Positions 7,832 to 16,896 are shown, counted from the first letter of the stretch. The stretch is DNA of 64,000 bases from Spirosoma pollinicola (GCF_002831565.1 NZ_CP025096.1:1674001-1738000); one strand, 5' to 3'. Notes: generated by a model not told the origin, from the letters alone. Made by a program: numbers and translations.

Positions 7832-9472
7832 TTAAATTTTTCTAGCTGTATTGATCACATTAACACCATTAAAGCGGGCTGTGCTGCTACCATGCGATAC
7901 GGCACTTGATTGTGGCGGCTGGCCTTTTCCATCGAAAAAGGAGCCGCCCAGCCGGTAGTCGCTTTCGTCGCAAACAGCTACGCACGAATTCCAGAACTCC
8001 TGCGTATTCGATTGATAGGCTACGTCTTTGAGCATACCCGCAATCTGGCCGTCTTTGATCTCGTAAAATAACTGCCCGCCAAACTGGAAGTTATAGCGCT
8101 GCTGGTCGATGGAGAATGAGCCGTCGCCGATGATGTAGATGCCTTTTTTAACATCCTTGATCATGTCCTGCACCGACAACGGTGTTTTGCCAGATGCTAA
8201 GGATACGTTGGCCATCCGCTGAAACTGAACCGAACTCCAGCTATCAGCATAGCAGCACCCCTGAGATTCTTTCTCGCCAATGATGTGTACCTGATCCCGG
8301 ATAGCCTGGTAGTTCACCAGCGTTCCGTCTTTCACTAAATCCCACTTTTTGGTGGCAACCCCTTCGTCGTCGTAGCCAACCGCTCCCAGTGAGCCAACCT
8401 GTGTTTTGTCGGCAATGAGATTGACCTGTTTGCTGCCGTAGTTGAAGTTTTTCGACTGCCACTTATCAAGCGTAGCGAAGCTGGTTCCAGCAAAATTGGC
8501 TTCGTAGCCGAGTACGCGGTCGAGTTCGAGGGGGTGACCAACCGATTCGTGAATGGTGAGCCAGAGGTGTGACGGATCGAGAACCAGATCATATTTCCCG
8601 GCTTCGACGGACTTTGCGCTGTGCTTGGCCCGGGCCTGTTTGGCGGCTGCCGTTACGTCTTCGAGCATGTCGTACCCTTTATTGTAGCGGGTGGTAATGC
8701 CCGTTACTTTATCGGAAGGGTTCGCTTGCATATAGTCGTACCCCATGCCCATTGGCGCACTCAGGGAGTTCCGGGTTTCAAATTTTCCGCTTTTAGGGTC
8801 GATGGCTGTTACGTTGAAAGTTGGCCAGATCCGGTGAATATCCTGATCGGCATAAGTGCCATCGGTAGAGGCAAAGTACTTCTGTTCGTTGACCAGGAAC
8901 AGCACCGAGTTTACGTAATTGGCACCGTTTTGTAGAGCGGAGGCATTAACGGAAAGGAGCAGATCCACCTTTTCTTTGATAGGTACCTCAAACGCATTCC
9001 GCTTGATGGGCGCTTTCCAGCTTACTTCGCCATAGCCTTTTTGGGGAGCCAGTTGAACGGGCTCTTTCATTAATTTGGCATTGGCTTTGGCAATTGCCAC
9101 AGCTTTTTCGGCCGCTTTGGCCATATCGGCTTCACTTTTGGCATCCACTACGGCCGCAAATCCCCAGCAACCATCCGCAATCACACGAACGCCAACCCCA
9201 TAGGACTCGGTATTCACAATATTCTGAACCTTGTCCTCCCGGGTAATAACGAACTGGTTCAGGTAGCGGCCAATCCGAACATCGGTGTAACTGGCCCCTT
9301 TACTCTTGGCGGCATTCATGGCCGCATCTGCCAGACGTTTCTTAACAGCTACATCGAGGCCAGGCTCCATCAGCGCTTCCGGACTGACGGGGCGGGAAAA
9401 AGCGGGCAGATTAGGCAGTAGGATACCAGCGGTTCCCATGCCTATAAGTTGGTTGAAATCTCTACGATTCAA
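7832..9472 (-). CDS. TldD-type metalloprotease with Tat signal, pair 1
   Basis: The 546-residue protein begins with MNRRDF followed by a hydrophobic stretch and an SPEALMEPG segment, a twin-arginine export signal. The metal site HESVGH lies at residues 308-313, and the conserved cysteines follow at 406-407 (SQGCCYAD). The closing GQLFYEIKDGQI and NGVNVINTARK segments also fit TldD. E. coli TldD is cytoplasmic and pairs with TldE; here export of the TldD subunit is predicted. The start codon is TTG, kept because it preserves the RR motif also seen in the three paralogues. Closest in the window is pair 3, which also shares the hairpin type downstream. Confidence 0.93.
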   Translation of the reverse strand: MNRRDFNQLIGMGTAGILLPNLPAFSRPVSPEALMEPGLDVAVKKRLADAAMNAAKSKGASYTDVRIGRYLNQFVITREDKVQNIVNTESYGVGVRVIADGCWGFAAVVDAKSEADMAKAAEKAVAIAKANAKLMKEPVQLAPQKGYGEVSWKAPIKRNAFEVPIKEKVDLLLSVNASALQNGANYVNSVLFLVNEQKYFASTDGTYADQDIHRIWPTFNVTAIDPKSGKFETRNSLSAPMGMGYDYMQANPSDKVTGITTRYNKGYDMLEDVTAAAKQARAKHSAKSVEAGKYDLVLDPSHLWLTIHESVGHPLELDRVLGYEANFAGTSFATLDKWQSKNFNYGSKQVNLIADKTQVGSLGAVGYDDEGVATKKWDLVKDGTLVNYQAIRDQVHIIGEKESQGCCYADSWSSVQFQRMANVSLASGKTPLSVQDMIKDVKKGIYIIGDGSFSIDQQRYNFQFGGQLFYEIKDGQIAGMLKDVAYQSNTQEFWNSCVAVCDESDYRLGGSFFDGKGQPPQSSAVSHGSSTARFNGVNVINTARKI

Positions 9473-9691
9473 TGGTTGGTTCTCCTATTAATTGAATTTA
9501 GTGAAGCGTAATCAAAAGCAAGGTAAATATACAGCCTAGTGCCTGGAATCTAGAATTTAAACTCAGGAGCTTCTCCCTTTGCCAATCTTTGTTGAGCAAT
9601 TGCGAATAAAAACCAAATCGGTAATAATTGCGAGTGTTAAATTTTGGACGGTAAAAAATTAGCTTGAACGGCAGTTCGAATAAAAAAATAA

Positions 9692-9718
9692 AGGAGCTGT
9701 ACAGACCGCACAGCTCCT
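9692..9718 (-). terminator. Intrinsic terminator downstream of pair 2
   Basis: A 9-bp stem (9692-9700 with 9710-9718) is followed on the minus strand by a run of T residues (complement of 9681-9690). It lies about 210 bases after the tldE2 stop, beyond two other hairpins, and would separate pair 2 from tldD1. Confidence 0.7.
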
Positions 9719-9741
9719 AATCTTAGAGTTATAAATTAAAG

Positions 9742-9841
9742 CTGTTTAAACTTTCATAAATCCTTGAATAATAAGTGCTCTTTTTGTCATCCCTCCTGCG
9801 TCGGGATGACAAAAAGAGCATCAAAACAAAAGTTTAAACAG
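9742..9841. repeat. Nested intergenic hairpin with GTCATCCC arms
   Basis: The outer arms 9742-9754 and 9829-9841 are exact complements over 13 bases. The inner arms 9777-9793 and 9803-9819 are exact over 17 bases with a 9-base loop. The two stems could stack as one long interrupted hairpin. This is the only element of the class here that lies away from a stop codon; it sits next to the hairpin at 9851-9928. Confidence 0.75.
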
Positions 9842-9850
9842 GTTCATTGA

Positions 9851-9928
9851 TTAAACACAGAGCTACGGAGAACACAGCGACAATAATTTATTTTTCTAAC
9901 TCTGTGTTCTCCGTGGCTCTGTGTTTAA
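9851..9928. repeat. Inverted repeat of the CACAGAG family downstream of tldE2
   Basis: Arms at 9851-9877 and 9902-9928 match at 26 of 27 positions. The word (AACACAGAGC.ACGGAGAACACAG) is related to the elements at 7736, 14699 and 16449. The right arm ends two bases from the tldE2 stop codon (9931). Confidence 0.85.
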
Positions 9929-9930
9929 AT

Positions 9931-11295
9931 CTACACCGCGTCCGACAGGCTGGTAAACGTGAAGTCACGTGCTTTGACGGGCGGAATCAGGTTGCCACCA
10001 ACGCGTATCGGGGCGCCGAGGGCTTCCACGTTATTCAGTACGATGACTGCGCTTTCGTTGAACCGGAAATTCTTGATAGGAAATTTGATCTGGCCATTTT
10101 CAATGTAAAATGTTCCATCGCGTGTTAAGCCCGTTTGCAGCAGGGTTTTTGGATCGACCATCCGGACGTACCAGAGACGAGTGACCAAAATTCCCTTATC
10201 CGTACTTTTGATCAGATCGGCCAAGGATTGGTCGCCACCTGCCATAATAAAGCCGGTGGGTGGGGGAGTGGCTTTAACTCCTTTTTGATCGGCCCAAAAA
10301 CGGGAATAACTCATGTTTTTGACAACCCCTTTCTCAAACCAAGTTAGTTTCTCCTGCGGGCGACCGTCCCCAACGCCACCACCGCCCAGAAAGGAGCCGG
10401 TGCGGTTACGTCCTTCGCTGGCAAAAGGTTCGCTGGGGGCTTCCAGATTCATTGGGTCAGAATAAATGGTGACCCTTTCATCCAGGAGTTTTTCTCCAAG
10501 GCGGGTGCCGCCCCCTTTTTTGCTCAGAAAACTCCGCCCTTCGTCGGCCAAACGCGTGTCCATCCCAGACATCATGCTTTGGAGCAATGTACTCATGGCG
10601 GTGGGTTCCAAAATAACCGTATACTTACCGGGTTCTAAGGCACGGGCGTTGGTCGAGGCCAGGGCTTTTTGCATGGCAATACCTGTTACGGATCGTGTCT
10701 TCAGCTTCGAGATGTCATTAAAGTCGCGGGTAACGTAGCCCGAACCGGTAGCATCGGCCGTCCGAACGGTAACCGAGAAATCGACCGAGGTCGCTTTGTT
10801 ATAACCGAAAAGACCTTTACTGTTCGCGATGGCCGAAAAACCAGTTGTATCCTGCATGAAACCGGCCGCGCTGAGGTTCTTTTGCTCGCAGGCATCAACG
10901 CTGTCGAAGGCTACCTGAGCCCGATATTCAGAGTCCATCCTGGCCGTATTTTCTGAATACATCGGCGTTTCGAGGTAATTTTGTGGCCCAACCATCGGCA
11001 TGTATTCCGAATTCTCGGGGGCCAGCCGGGCAATTTCTTCGGCTCGCCGGACAGTACGTTCTATAGCTTTATCGTCGAACTGATTGATCGTCGCTGAACC
11101 CATTCGTTTGCCAATTCCAGCCGTAATTAACAGCGACATGTTATCGGCTTCGCCACCGGACGAAACACTGTTGAGCGCGTAGCGAATATTGCTGGTTCGT
11201 CCACCGCTTAAGCTGACACTCATTTCGTCGGCTTTGGAAAAAGACAATACTTTATCCAGAATTTTCTTTGCTTCTGCTTGAGATATGATGGCCAT
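9931..11295 (-). CDS. TldE/PmbA-type protease subunit, pair 2
   Basis: The 454-residue protein starts at the ATG at 11295 (MAIISQAEAKK), matching its paralogues. The frame is open to 11448, but that extension lies inside tldD2 and is unrelated to the family. It has the TldE features LEPGKYTVILEP, GLTRDGTFYIENG and FRFNESAVIVLNN and lacks HExxxH. The surface loop before GDGRPQEK is longer than in pairs 1 and 4 and glycine-rich (SFLGGGGVGDG). It follows tldD2 by only 11 bases, the one tldD-tldE junction in the array without an inserted hairpin. No signal peptide is seen. Confidence 0.92.
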   Translation of the reverse strand: MAIISQAEAKKILDKVLSFSKADEMSVSLSGGRTSNIRYALNSVSSGGEADNMSLLITAGIGKRMGSATINQFDDKAIERTVRRAEEIARLAPENSEYMPMVGPQNYLETPMYSENTARMDSEYRAQVAFDSVDACEQKNLSAAGFMQDTTGFSAIANSKGLFGYNKATSVDFSVTVRTADATGSGYVTRDFNDISKLKTRSVTGIAMQKALASTNARALEPGKYTVILEPTAMSTLLQSMMSGMDTRLADEGRSFLSKKGGGTRLGEKLLDERVTIYSDPMNLEAPSEPFASEGRNRTGSFLGGGGVGDGRPQEKLTWFEKGVVKNMSYSRFWADQKGVKATPPPTGFIMAGGDQSLADLIKSTDKGILVTRLWYVRMVDPKTLLQTGLTRDGTFYIENGQIKFPIKNFRFNESAVIVLNNVEALGAPIRVGGNLIPPVKARDFTFTSLSDAV

Positions 11296-11306
11296 ATTGG
11301 TGAAGG

Positions 11307-12947
11307 TTAAATTTTCCGTCCGGTGTTGAGTACGTTGACGCCGTTGAAGCGGGCCGTTGAGCTGCCGTGCGATACCGAATTGATTTGCGCAGGCTGACCT
11401 TTGCCATCGAAGAATGTACCCCCTAGGCGGTAGTCGCGTTCGTCGCAAACTTTCACGCAGGAATTCCAGAATTCCTGCGTATTGGATTGATACGCCACAT
11501 CCCGAAGCATGCCGACAATCTGGCCATCTTTTATCTCGTAAAACAACTGTCCGCCAAACTGAAAGTTATACCGTTGCTGGTCAATAGAATAGGAGCCATC
11601 GCCGATGATGTAAATGCCCTTTTTAACGTCTTTGATCATCTCATCGACCGTGAGCCTCTCTTTGCCCGGTGCTAGCGAAATATTCGCCATGCGCTGAAAC
11701 TGAACCGTACTCCAACTGTCGGCATAGCAACACCCCTGCGATTCGGTTTCGCCCAGCATGTGCACCTGATCGCGGATCGCTTGATAGTTGACCAGAATAC
11801 CGTCTTTAATAATATCCCATTTCTTGGTCTTTACACCTTCATCATCCCAGCCCACGTCACCCAGCGAACCCGGCTGGGTTTTGTCGGCGAAGAAGTTGAC
11901 TTCCTTACTGCCGTAATTGAAGTTTTTCGACTTCCATTTATCGATTGTGGCAAAGGACGTACCCGCCAGATTGGCTTCGTAGCCCAAGACCCGATCCAGT
12001 TCCGTAGCATGCCCTACCGACTCGTGAATCGTCAGATAAATATGCGAAGGGTCGAGGACTAAATCCCATTTGCCCGCTTCTACTGACTTGGCTTTCAGCT
12101 TCATACGAGCTTGTTTTGCGGCTGCGGTGGCATCTTCGAGCATGTCATAGCCCTGATTATAGCGGGTAGTCACGCCAGTGAGCCGGTCGGGTGGGGCTGT
12201 TTGCAGGTAGTCGTAACTACGGCCCATAGGTGCACTCAGGGAGTCGCGGGTGGCTATAAGGCCGCTGGCTTTATCAACGGCGGTGACGGTGAAATTTGGC
12301 CAGATCCTGTGAACATCCTGATCGATGTAAGAGCCATCTGTCGACGCAAAATATTTCTGCTCATTGATCATGAACAGTACATTGTTGACGAAGTTCGCGC
12401 CGTTTTGCATTGCGGCCGCGTTGGCCGACAGCAACAGATCCACTTTCTCCTTAACGGGGACTTCAAACGAATTTTTCTCAACTTTTGTCTTCCAGCTTAC
12501 TTCGCCAAAACCTTTCTGAGGAGCCAACTGGACTGGTTTTTTCATTAGCCTGGAATGCGCTTTGGCGAAGGCCACTGCCTTCTCTGCCGTTCGGGCCACC
12601 TCTTCTTCACTTTGCGTATCGCCAATGGCCGCGAATCCCCAGCAACCGTTGGCAATTACCCGGACGCCAACACCAAACGATTCCGTGTTGATGATGTTTT
12701 GCACCTTGTCTTCACGGGTCATGACGTATTGATTCAGGTAGCGGCCAATTCGAACATCGGCATAGGTAGCCCCTTTGGCGGTGGCGGCATGGAGGCCGGC
12801 ATCGGCCAGACGTTTCTTAACGGCCACATCCAAGCCGGGCTCCAGTAATTCTTCGGCCGTAACGGTGCGGGCAAGAGCAGGTATTTTTGGTAAAAAAAGC
12901 CCGGCTGCGCCCACGCCAAGTGTTTGCGTAAAGTCTCGACGATTCAA
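11307..12947 (-). CDS. TldD-type metalloprotease with Tat signal, pair 2
   Basis: The 546-residue paralogue of the TldD proteins at 7832, 14793 and 18353. It begins MNRRDFTQTLGVGAAGLF, a twin-arginine signal, from a TTG codon. It keeps the zinc site HESVGH at about residue 308 and the cysteine motif SQGCCYAD. It differs from pairs 1 and 3 at many surface positions (for example HATELDR rather than HPLELDR after the zinc motif), suggesting an older duplication. It probably forms a heterodimer with the downstream TldE2, 11 bases away, and would act in the periplasm if the signal is used. Confidence 0.93.
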   Translation of the reverse strand: MNRRDFTQTLGVGAAGLFLPKIPALARTVTAEELLEPGLDVAVKKRLADAGLHAATAKGATYADVRIGRYLNQYVMTREDKVQNIINTESFGVGVRVIANGCWGFAAIGDTQSEEEVARTAEKAVAFAKAHSRLMKKPVQLAPQKGFGEVSWKTKVEKNSFEVPVKEKVDLLLSANAAAMQNGANFVNNVLFMINEQKYFASTDGSYIDQDVHRIWPNFTVTAVDKASGLIATRDSLSAPMGRSYDYLQTAPPDRLTGVTTRYNQGYDMLEDATAAAKQARMKLKAKSVEAGKWDLVLDPSHIYLTIHESVGHATELDRVLGYEANLAGTSFATIDKWKSKNFNYGSKEVNFFADKTQPGSLGDVGWDDEGVKTKKWDIIKDGILVNYQAIRDQVHMLGETESQGCCYADSWSTVQFQRMANISLAPGKERLTVDEMIKDVKKGIYIIGDGSYSIDQQRYNFQFGGQLFYEIKDGQIVGMLRDVAYQSNTQEFWNSCVKVCDERDYRLGGTFFDGKGQPAQINSVSHGSSTARFNGVNVLNTGRKI

Positions 12948-13325
12948 CGTGTATTCCTCCTATCTGGTTAAGTTTATGGAAAGTAATGGCTTGGCTTTAA
13001 GCTGACGGGATGCGGAGAGAGTATATAGTTCGTTCTTTAGAATAGTCAAATTGTAAAATATAATAAGCTGGAACAATTAAATGTCTTTATTTTATTTTGA
13101 ATTGTTTTATATAGCTAATTAATTATTTGTTTACTGCTAAAATTTGAAATTCTCAGGGAGCAGACTGTTTATTTACATAGCAATAAGGAATATATAGCTG
13201 GTCATTTCAGATACTTTGCCTGCTTTCAGGTTTTAATTTTTTGGTACTTTTCTGTATTAAAAAGAAAGAGGCCATAACCCAATTGGTTATGGCCTCAATA
13301 CGTATAATCTGGAAATTATATTGAC
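12948..13325. other. 378-bp AT-rich gap between pairs 2 and 3
   Basis: No gene is visible. Next to tldE3 the gap holds the terminator at 13268-13296. The remaining AT-rich stretch presumably carries the tldD2 promoter, but I see no clear -7 box on the minus strand. Confidence 0.6.
13268..13296 (-). terminator. Intrinsic terminator downstream of tldE3
   Basis: A perfect 12-bp stem (13268-13279 with 13285-13296) with a 5-base loop is followed on the minus strand by a T-rich run (complement of 13258-13267). It ends the pair 3 transcript 30 bases after the stop. Confidence 0.85.
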
Positions 13326-14684
13326 TTATACCGCGTCCGACAGGCTGGTGAACGTAAAGTCCCGAATCTTCATGGGAGGTATCAGGTTACCACCCACTCG
13401 TACCGGTTTGCCCATGGCTTCAAGGTTATTGAGCATAATGACCGGGCTTTCGTTGAAGCGGAAATTCTTGACCGGAAACTTGATCTGGCCGTTTTCGATG
13501 TAAAATGTCCCGTCGCGGGTCAGGCCTGTATACAATTGAGTTTGTGGGTCAACGGCCCGGATGTACCAGAAACGAGTAACCAGAATGCCTTTATCCGTGC
13601 CTTTGATCAGGTCGGCCAGGGACTGCGTACCACCAACCATGATAAAACCACCGGGAGCCGGGATAGGTTGAACACCTTTTTTGTCGGCCCAGTAACGCGA
13701 ATAGTACATGTTTTTAACAACCCCATTCTCGATCCAGGTCCGTTTTTCCTGCGGGAGTCCATCGCCACCACCACCGCCACCAAAACGGCCACCACCGCCA
13801 CCTCCTCCGCCAAATGGCGATAAGGGTAATTCGGCGTTCAGCGGATCGGAGATAAACGTAACGCGCTCATCGAAGAGTTTTTCACCCAGGCGGGTACCGC
13901 CCCCTTTTTTGCTTAGAAAGCTCCTCCCTTCGTCGGCAGATCGGGCATCCATACTCCGCATCATATTCTGAAGCAACTCGACCGAAGCGGTGGGTTCCAG
14001 AATGACAGTATATTTACCGGGCTCCAACGCTCTGGCACTCGCCGAGGCCAGTGCTTTTTGCATGGCTATTTCGGTAGTTGCCTTGGTATTCAGCTTACTA
14101 ACGTCTGTCACATCCGGGTTGGCATAACCTGAGCCTAACCCATCGGCGGTGCGTACAGTAATGGAAAAATCAACGTTGGTGGCCCGGTTGTACCCGAAAA
14201 GCCCTCTGCTGTTGCCTATGCAGGAAAAGCCCGTGGTATCTTCCATGTACCCGGCGGCAGTCAAATTCTTCTTCTTGCAGGGATCAATGCTGTCGAAAGC
14301 AGCTTTGGCCCGGAATTCAGGGTCAATTTTAGACGTGCTTTCAGCATAGGTTTTGGTTTCCAGATACGTCTGTGGCCCTAGCATGGGCATGTATTCCGGA
14401 TTTTCAGGCGCCAGTTTGGCAATTTCTTCGGCCCGCCGAACGGTTTTTTCCAGCGACGCATCATCAAATTCGTTGATGGTGGCTGTGCCCGAACGTTTGC
14501 CGTAGACAGATGTGACGGATAGAGCCAAATTGTCCGATTCACCACTGGTTGAAACCGAGTTCCGGGCGTATCGAATGTTACCCGTGCGATTGCCCGTCAG
14601 GCTTACACTCATTTCATCAGATTTGGAGTAAGCCAGTACTTTATCAATTATCTTTTTTGCTTCTTCTCTCGTTAGGATCGCCAT
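13326..14684 (-). CDS. TldE/PmbA-type protease subunit, pair 3, with polyglycine loop
   Basis: The 452-residue TldE paralogue has a normal family core (LEPGKYTVILEPTA, GLTRDGTFYIENGQIKF, FRFNESPVIMLNN) and no HExxxH. Its distinguishing feature is a loop made almost only of glycine, two runs separated by RF, encoded at 13761-13813 just before DGLPQEK. In the other copies this loop has 0 to 4 glycines in a row. It probably reflects repeat expansion of a GGN tract in a flexible surface loop. The partner tldD3 lies upstream across the hairpin at 14699-14786. No signal peptide is seen. Confidence 0.92.
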   Translation of the reverse strand: MAILTREEAKKIIDKVLAYSKSDEMSVSLTGNRTGNIRYARNSVSTSGESDNLALSVTSVYGKRSGTATINEFDDASLEKTVRRAEEIAKLAPENPEYMPMLGPQTYLETKTYAESTSKIDPEFRAKAAFDSIDPCKKKNLTAAGYMEDTTGFSCIGNSRGLFGYNRATNVDFSITVRTADGLGSGYANPDVTDVSKLNTKATTEIAMQKALASASARALEPGKYTVILEPTASVELLQNMMRSMDARSADEGRSFLSKKGGGTRLGEKLFDERVTFISDPLNAELPLSPFGGGGGGGGRFGGGGGGDGLPQEKRTWIENGVVKNMYYSRYWADKKGVQPIPAPGGFIMVGGTQSLADLIKGTDKGILVTRFWYIRAVDPQTQLYTGLTRDGTFYIENGQIKFPVKNFRFNESPVIMLNNLEAMGKPVRVGGNLIPPMKIRDFTFTSLSDAV

Positions 14685-14698
14685 GTCTATATAATTGG

Positions 14699-14786
14699 GA
14701 CACAGAGATTCACGGAGTCAGGCGGAGATACACAAAGAATAATAAAACTCTGTGTATCTCTATTTAACTCCGTGAATCTCTGTGTC
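14699..14786. repeat. 39-base-arm inverted repeat, CACAGAG family (tldD3-tldE3 junction)
   Basis: Arms at 14699-14737 and 14748-14786 pair over 39 positions with six differences, all transitions. The element is the counterpart of the one at 7736-7825: same junction, same family of words and near-identical flanks on both sides. The right arm lies six bases from the tldD3 stop. Confidence 0.88.
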
Positions 14787-14792
14787 ATAATT

Positions 14793-16433
14793 TTAAATTT
14801 TACGTGCTGTATTAATTACATTGACGCCGTTAAAGCGGGCCGTTGCGCTGCCGTGCGACACTGCGCTCGACTGTGGTGGCTGACCTTTGCCATCATTAAA
14901 CGCGCCCCCCAGCCGGTAATCACTCTGGTCACAAACGGCCACGCAGGAATTCCAGAATTCACGGGTATTGGCCTGATAAGCTACATCTTTCAGCATACCA
15001 ACAATTTCGCCGTCTTTGATCTCGTAAAATAACTGCCCGCCAAACTGGAAGTTATAGCGCTGCTGGTCGATGGAGAACGAGCCGTCGCCGATGATGTAAA
15101 CGCCCTTCTTGACATCTTTGATCATTTGCTGCACCGACAGTGGTGTTTTTCCGGCTTCCAGCGATACGTTGGCCATGCGTTGAAACTGAACCGAACTCCA
15201 GTTGTCGGCATAGCAGCACCCCTGCGATTCTTTCTCGCCAATGATGTGCACCTGATCACGAATGGCCTGGTAATTGACCAGAATACCATCCCGAACCAGA
15301 TCCCATTTCTTGGTCTTTACGCCTTCATCGTCCCAGCCAACTGCTCCCAACGAACCCACCTGGGTTTTGTCGGCCACCAGGTTTACGGCATTGCTGCCAT
15401 AGTTGAAAGTCTTGGTTTTCCACTTGTCGAGGGTAGCAAAACTGGTTCCGGCATAGTTGGCTTCGTAGCCGAGTACGCGGTCGAGTTCGAGGGGGTGACC
15501 AACTGATTCGTGGATGGTGAGCCAGAGGTGTGACGGATCGAGAACCAAATCGTATTTGCCCGCTTCTACCGACTTGGCAGTCAGTTTTTCTTTGGCCTGT
15601 TTAGCCGCCGACGTGATATCTTCCAGCATGTCATACCCTTTATTATAGCGGGTAGTCACGCCGGTTACTTTGTCACTTGGGTTTACCTGAAGGTAATCGT
15701 AACCCATACCCATAGGGGCGCTCAATGAGTTTCGGGTCGAAAATTTTCCGCTCTGCGCATCAACGGCGGTTACCGTGAAATTTGGCCCAATGCGGTGAAT
15801 GTCCTGATCGGCATAGGTGCCGTCGGTGGAGGCAAAGTATTTTTGCTCATTGATCTGGAACAGCACGTTGTTGACGAAGTTCGCGCCGTTCTGCATCGCA
15901 GCCGCATTGCAGGAAAGCAGCAGATCGACTTTTTCCTTGATGGGTACTTCAAACGCATTCCGCTTTATGGGGGCTTTCCAGCTTACTTCACCGTATCCTT
16001 TCTGAGGGGCCAGTTGAACGGGTTCCGTTAATAGGCGGGCATTCGCTTTTGCAATAGTCACCGCAGTTTGGGCTGCTTTGGCAACAACGGCTTCATCGCG
16101 GGCATCACCCACCGACGCAAAACCCCAGCAACCGTTAACGATAACCCGAACGCCAACGCCGAACGATTCGGAATTGATAATGCCCTGTACCTTGTTCTCG
16201 CGGGTGAGGACGAATTGGTTCAGGTAGCGGCCAATACGCACATCGGCATAGGTAGCACCCAGCGACTTGGCTGTATTGAGAGCGGCATCGGCCAGACGTT
16301 TCTTAACGGCCACATCCAGACCCGGCTCCAGCAGGGCTTCAGGCGATACGGAACGGGAAAAAGCAGGTAGGGAAGGCATTATAATGCCCGCGGCTCCCAT
16401 ACTTAACAATTGATTGAAATCTCGACGATTCAT
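14793..16433 (-). CDS. TldD-type metalloprotease with Tat signal, pair 3
   Basis: The 546-residue TldD paralogue starts at an ATG with MNRRDFNQLLSMGAAG, a twin-arginine signal with a clear hydrophobic core. The zinc site HESVGH is followed by HPLELDRVLGYEANYAGTSFA-type sequence, and SQGCCYAD is present. It is most similar to the pair 1 protein along its length (for example the VQLAPQKGYGEVSWKAPIKR stretch), suggesting that pairs 1 and 3 come from the most recent duplication. Upstream on the minus strand are the GxxExxY gene and its repeats, which separate it from pair 4. Confidence 0.93.
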   Translation of the reverse strand: MNRRDFNQLLSMGAAGIIMPSLPAFSRSVSPEALLEPGLDVAVKKRLADAALNTAKSLGATYADVRIGRYLNQFVLTRENKVQGIINSESFGVGVRVIVNGCWGFASVGDARDEAVVAKAAQTAVTIAKANARLLTEPVQLAPQKGYGEVSWKAPIKRNAFEVPIKEKVDLLLSCNAAAMQNGANFVNNVLFQINEQKYFASTDGTYADQDIHRIGPNFTVTAVDAQSGKFSTRNSLSAPMGMGYDYLQVNPSDKVTGVTTRYNKGYDMLEDITSAAKQAKEKLTAKSVEAGKYDLVLDPSHLWLTIHESVGHPLELDRVLGYEANYAGTSFATLDKWKTKTFNYGSNAVNLVADKTQVGSLGAVGWDDEGVKTKKWDLVRDGILVNYQAIRDQVHIIGEKESQGCCYADNWSSVQFQRMANVSLEAGKTPLSVQQMIKDVKKGVYIIGDGSFSIDQQRYNFQFGGQLFYEIKDGEIVGMLKDVAYQANTREFWNSCVAVCDQSDYRLGGAFNDGKGQPPQSSAVSHGSATARFNGVNVINTARKI

Positions 16434-16448
16434 GTTTTATTATTTTGG

Positions 16449-16502
16449 GCACAGAGATTCACAGAACAGAGATTCACAGAGAAGACACAAAGATTCACAA
16501 AG
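16449..16502. repeat. CACAGAG-type direct words, left flank of the GxxExxY gene
   Basis: Two copies of ACAGAGATTCACAG (16451-16464 and 16466-16479) and one degenerate copy (16485-16502) lie head to tail. The word is the one used in the hairpins at 7736 and 14699. Reading the minus strand, the GxxExxY stop codon falls inside the degenerate copy. The orientation is opposite to the repeat at 16867-16910. Confidence 0.8.
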
Positions 16503-16896
16503 AAAAATTTGTGAGTCGTTTAATGCCATTTTGCAGCATCTTGACCCGAAAGTTGATAAGTAAGCCTAAACGATAATTGCAAAATTTAAAATAGGTTAGA
16601 AGCTGTGCCACATTGAGATCATTCAGTTCTTCCACGGTTTTAAGTTCAATAACGAGCTGATCTTCAATTAGTAAGTCGAGCCGATAGCCATGTTCCAATA
16701 CAATGTCTTTGTAAATGATTGGCATCGGTTTTTCACGTTCGACATAAAGGCCAGCGGCTTGAAGTTCGTAGCATAGACACTCCTGATAAGCTGATTCAAG
16801 TAAACCTGGTCCTAAAGCTCGATGTACTTCAATCGCTTTCCCAATGGTAATGGTTGCTAAATGATCCTCTGTGGATCTCAGGGTATCTTCGTGCAT
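16495..16896 (-). CDS. GxxExxY protein (small PD-(D/E)XK nuclease-like)
   Basis: The 133-residue protein carries the name-giving motif GLLESAY at 31-37, then GYRLDLLIEDQLVIELKT with D74, E84 and K86 in the spacing of a PD-(D/E)XK nuclease, and AQLLTYF (Q98). The family has no established function. Its ends are unusual: the ATG and first dozen codons (MHEDTLRSTED) lie within a CACAGAG-type repeat, and the stop lies in the opposed repeat at 16449-16502. Gene and repeats thus form one compact cassette of about 460 bases, inserted between tldE4 and tldD3. A selfish or mobile role is inference. Confidence 0.88.
   Translation of the reverse strand: MHEDTLRSTEDHLATITIGKAIEVHRALGPGLLESAYQECLCYELQAAGLYVEREKPMPIIYKDIVLEHGYRLDLLIEDQLVIELKTVEELNDLNVAQLLTYFKFCNYRLGLLINFRVKMLQNGIKRLTNFSL

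Larger units (their letters stand above)
9473..9930. other. 458-bp gap between pairs 1 and 2: terminator plus two stacked hairpins
   Basis: No gene is visible here. Reading the minus strand from tldE2 (stop at 9931), the gap holds a CACAGAG-type hairpin, a nested GTCATCCC hairpin, an intrinsic-type terminator, and about 220 bases of AT-rich sequence in front of tldD1 that must contain its promoter. I found no convincing -7 box there. Confidence 0.6.

Noticed and set aside
11296-11448. N-terminal extension of TldE2 by 51 residues in the open frame
   Set aside because: It lies inside tldD2, has no family similarity, and the ATG at 11295 aligns with the starts of the other three TldE paralogues.
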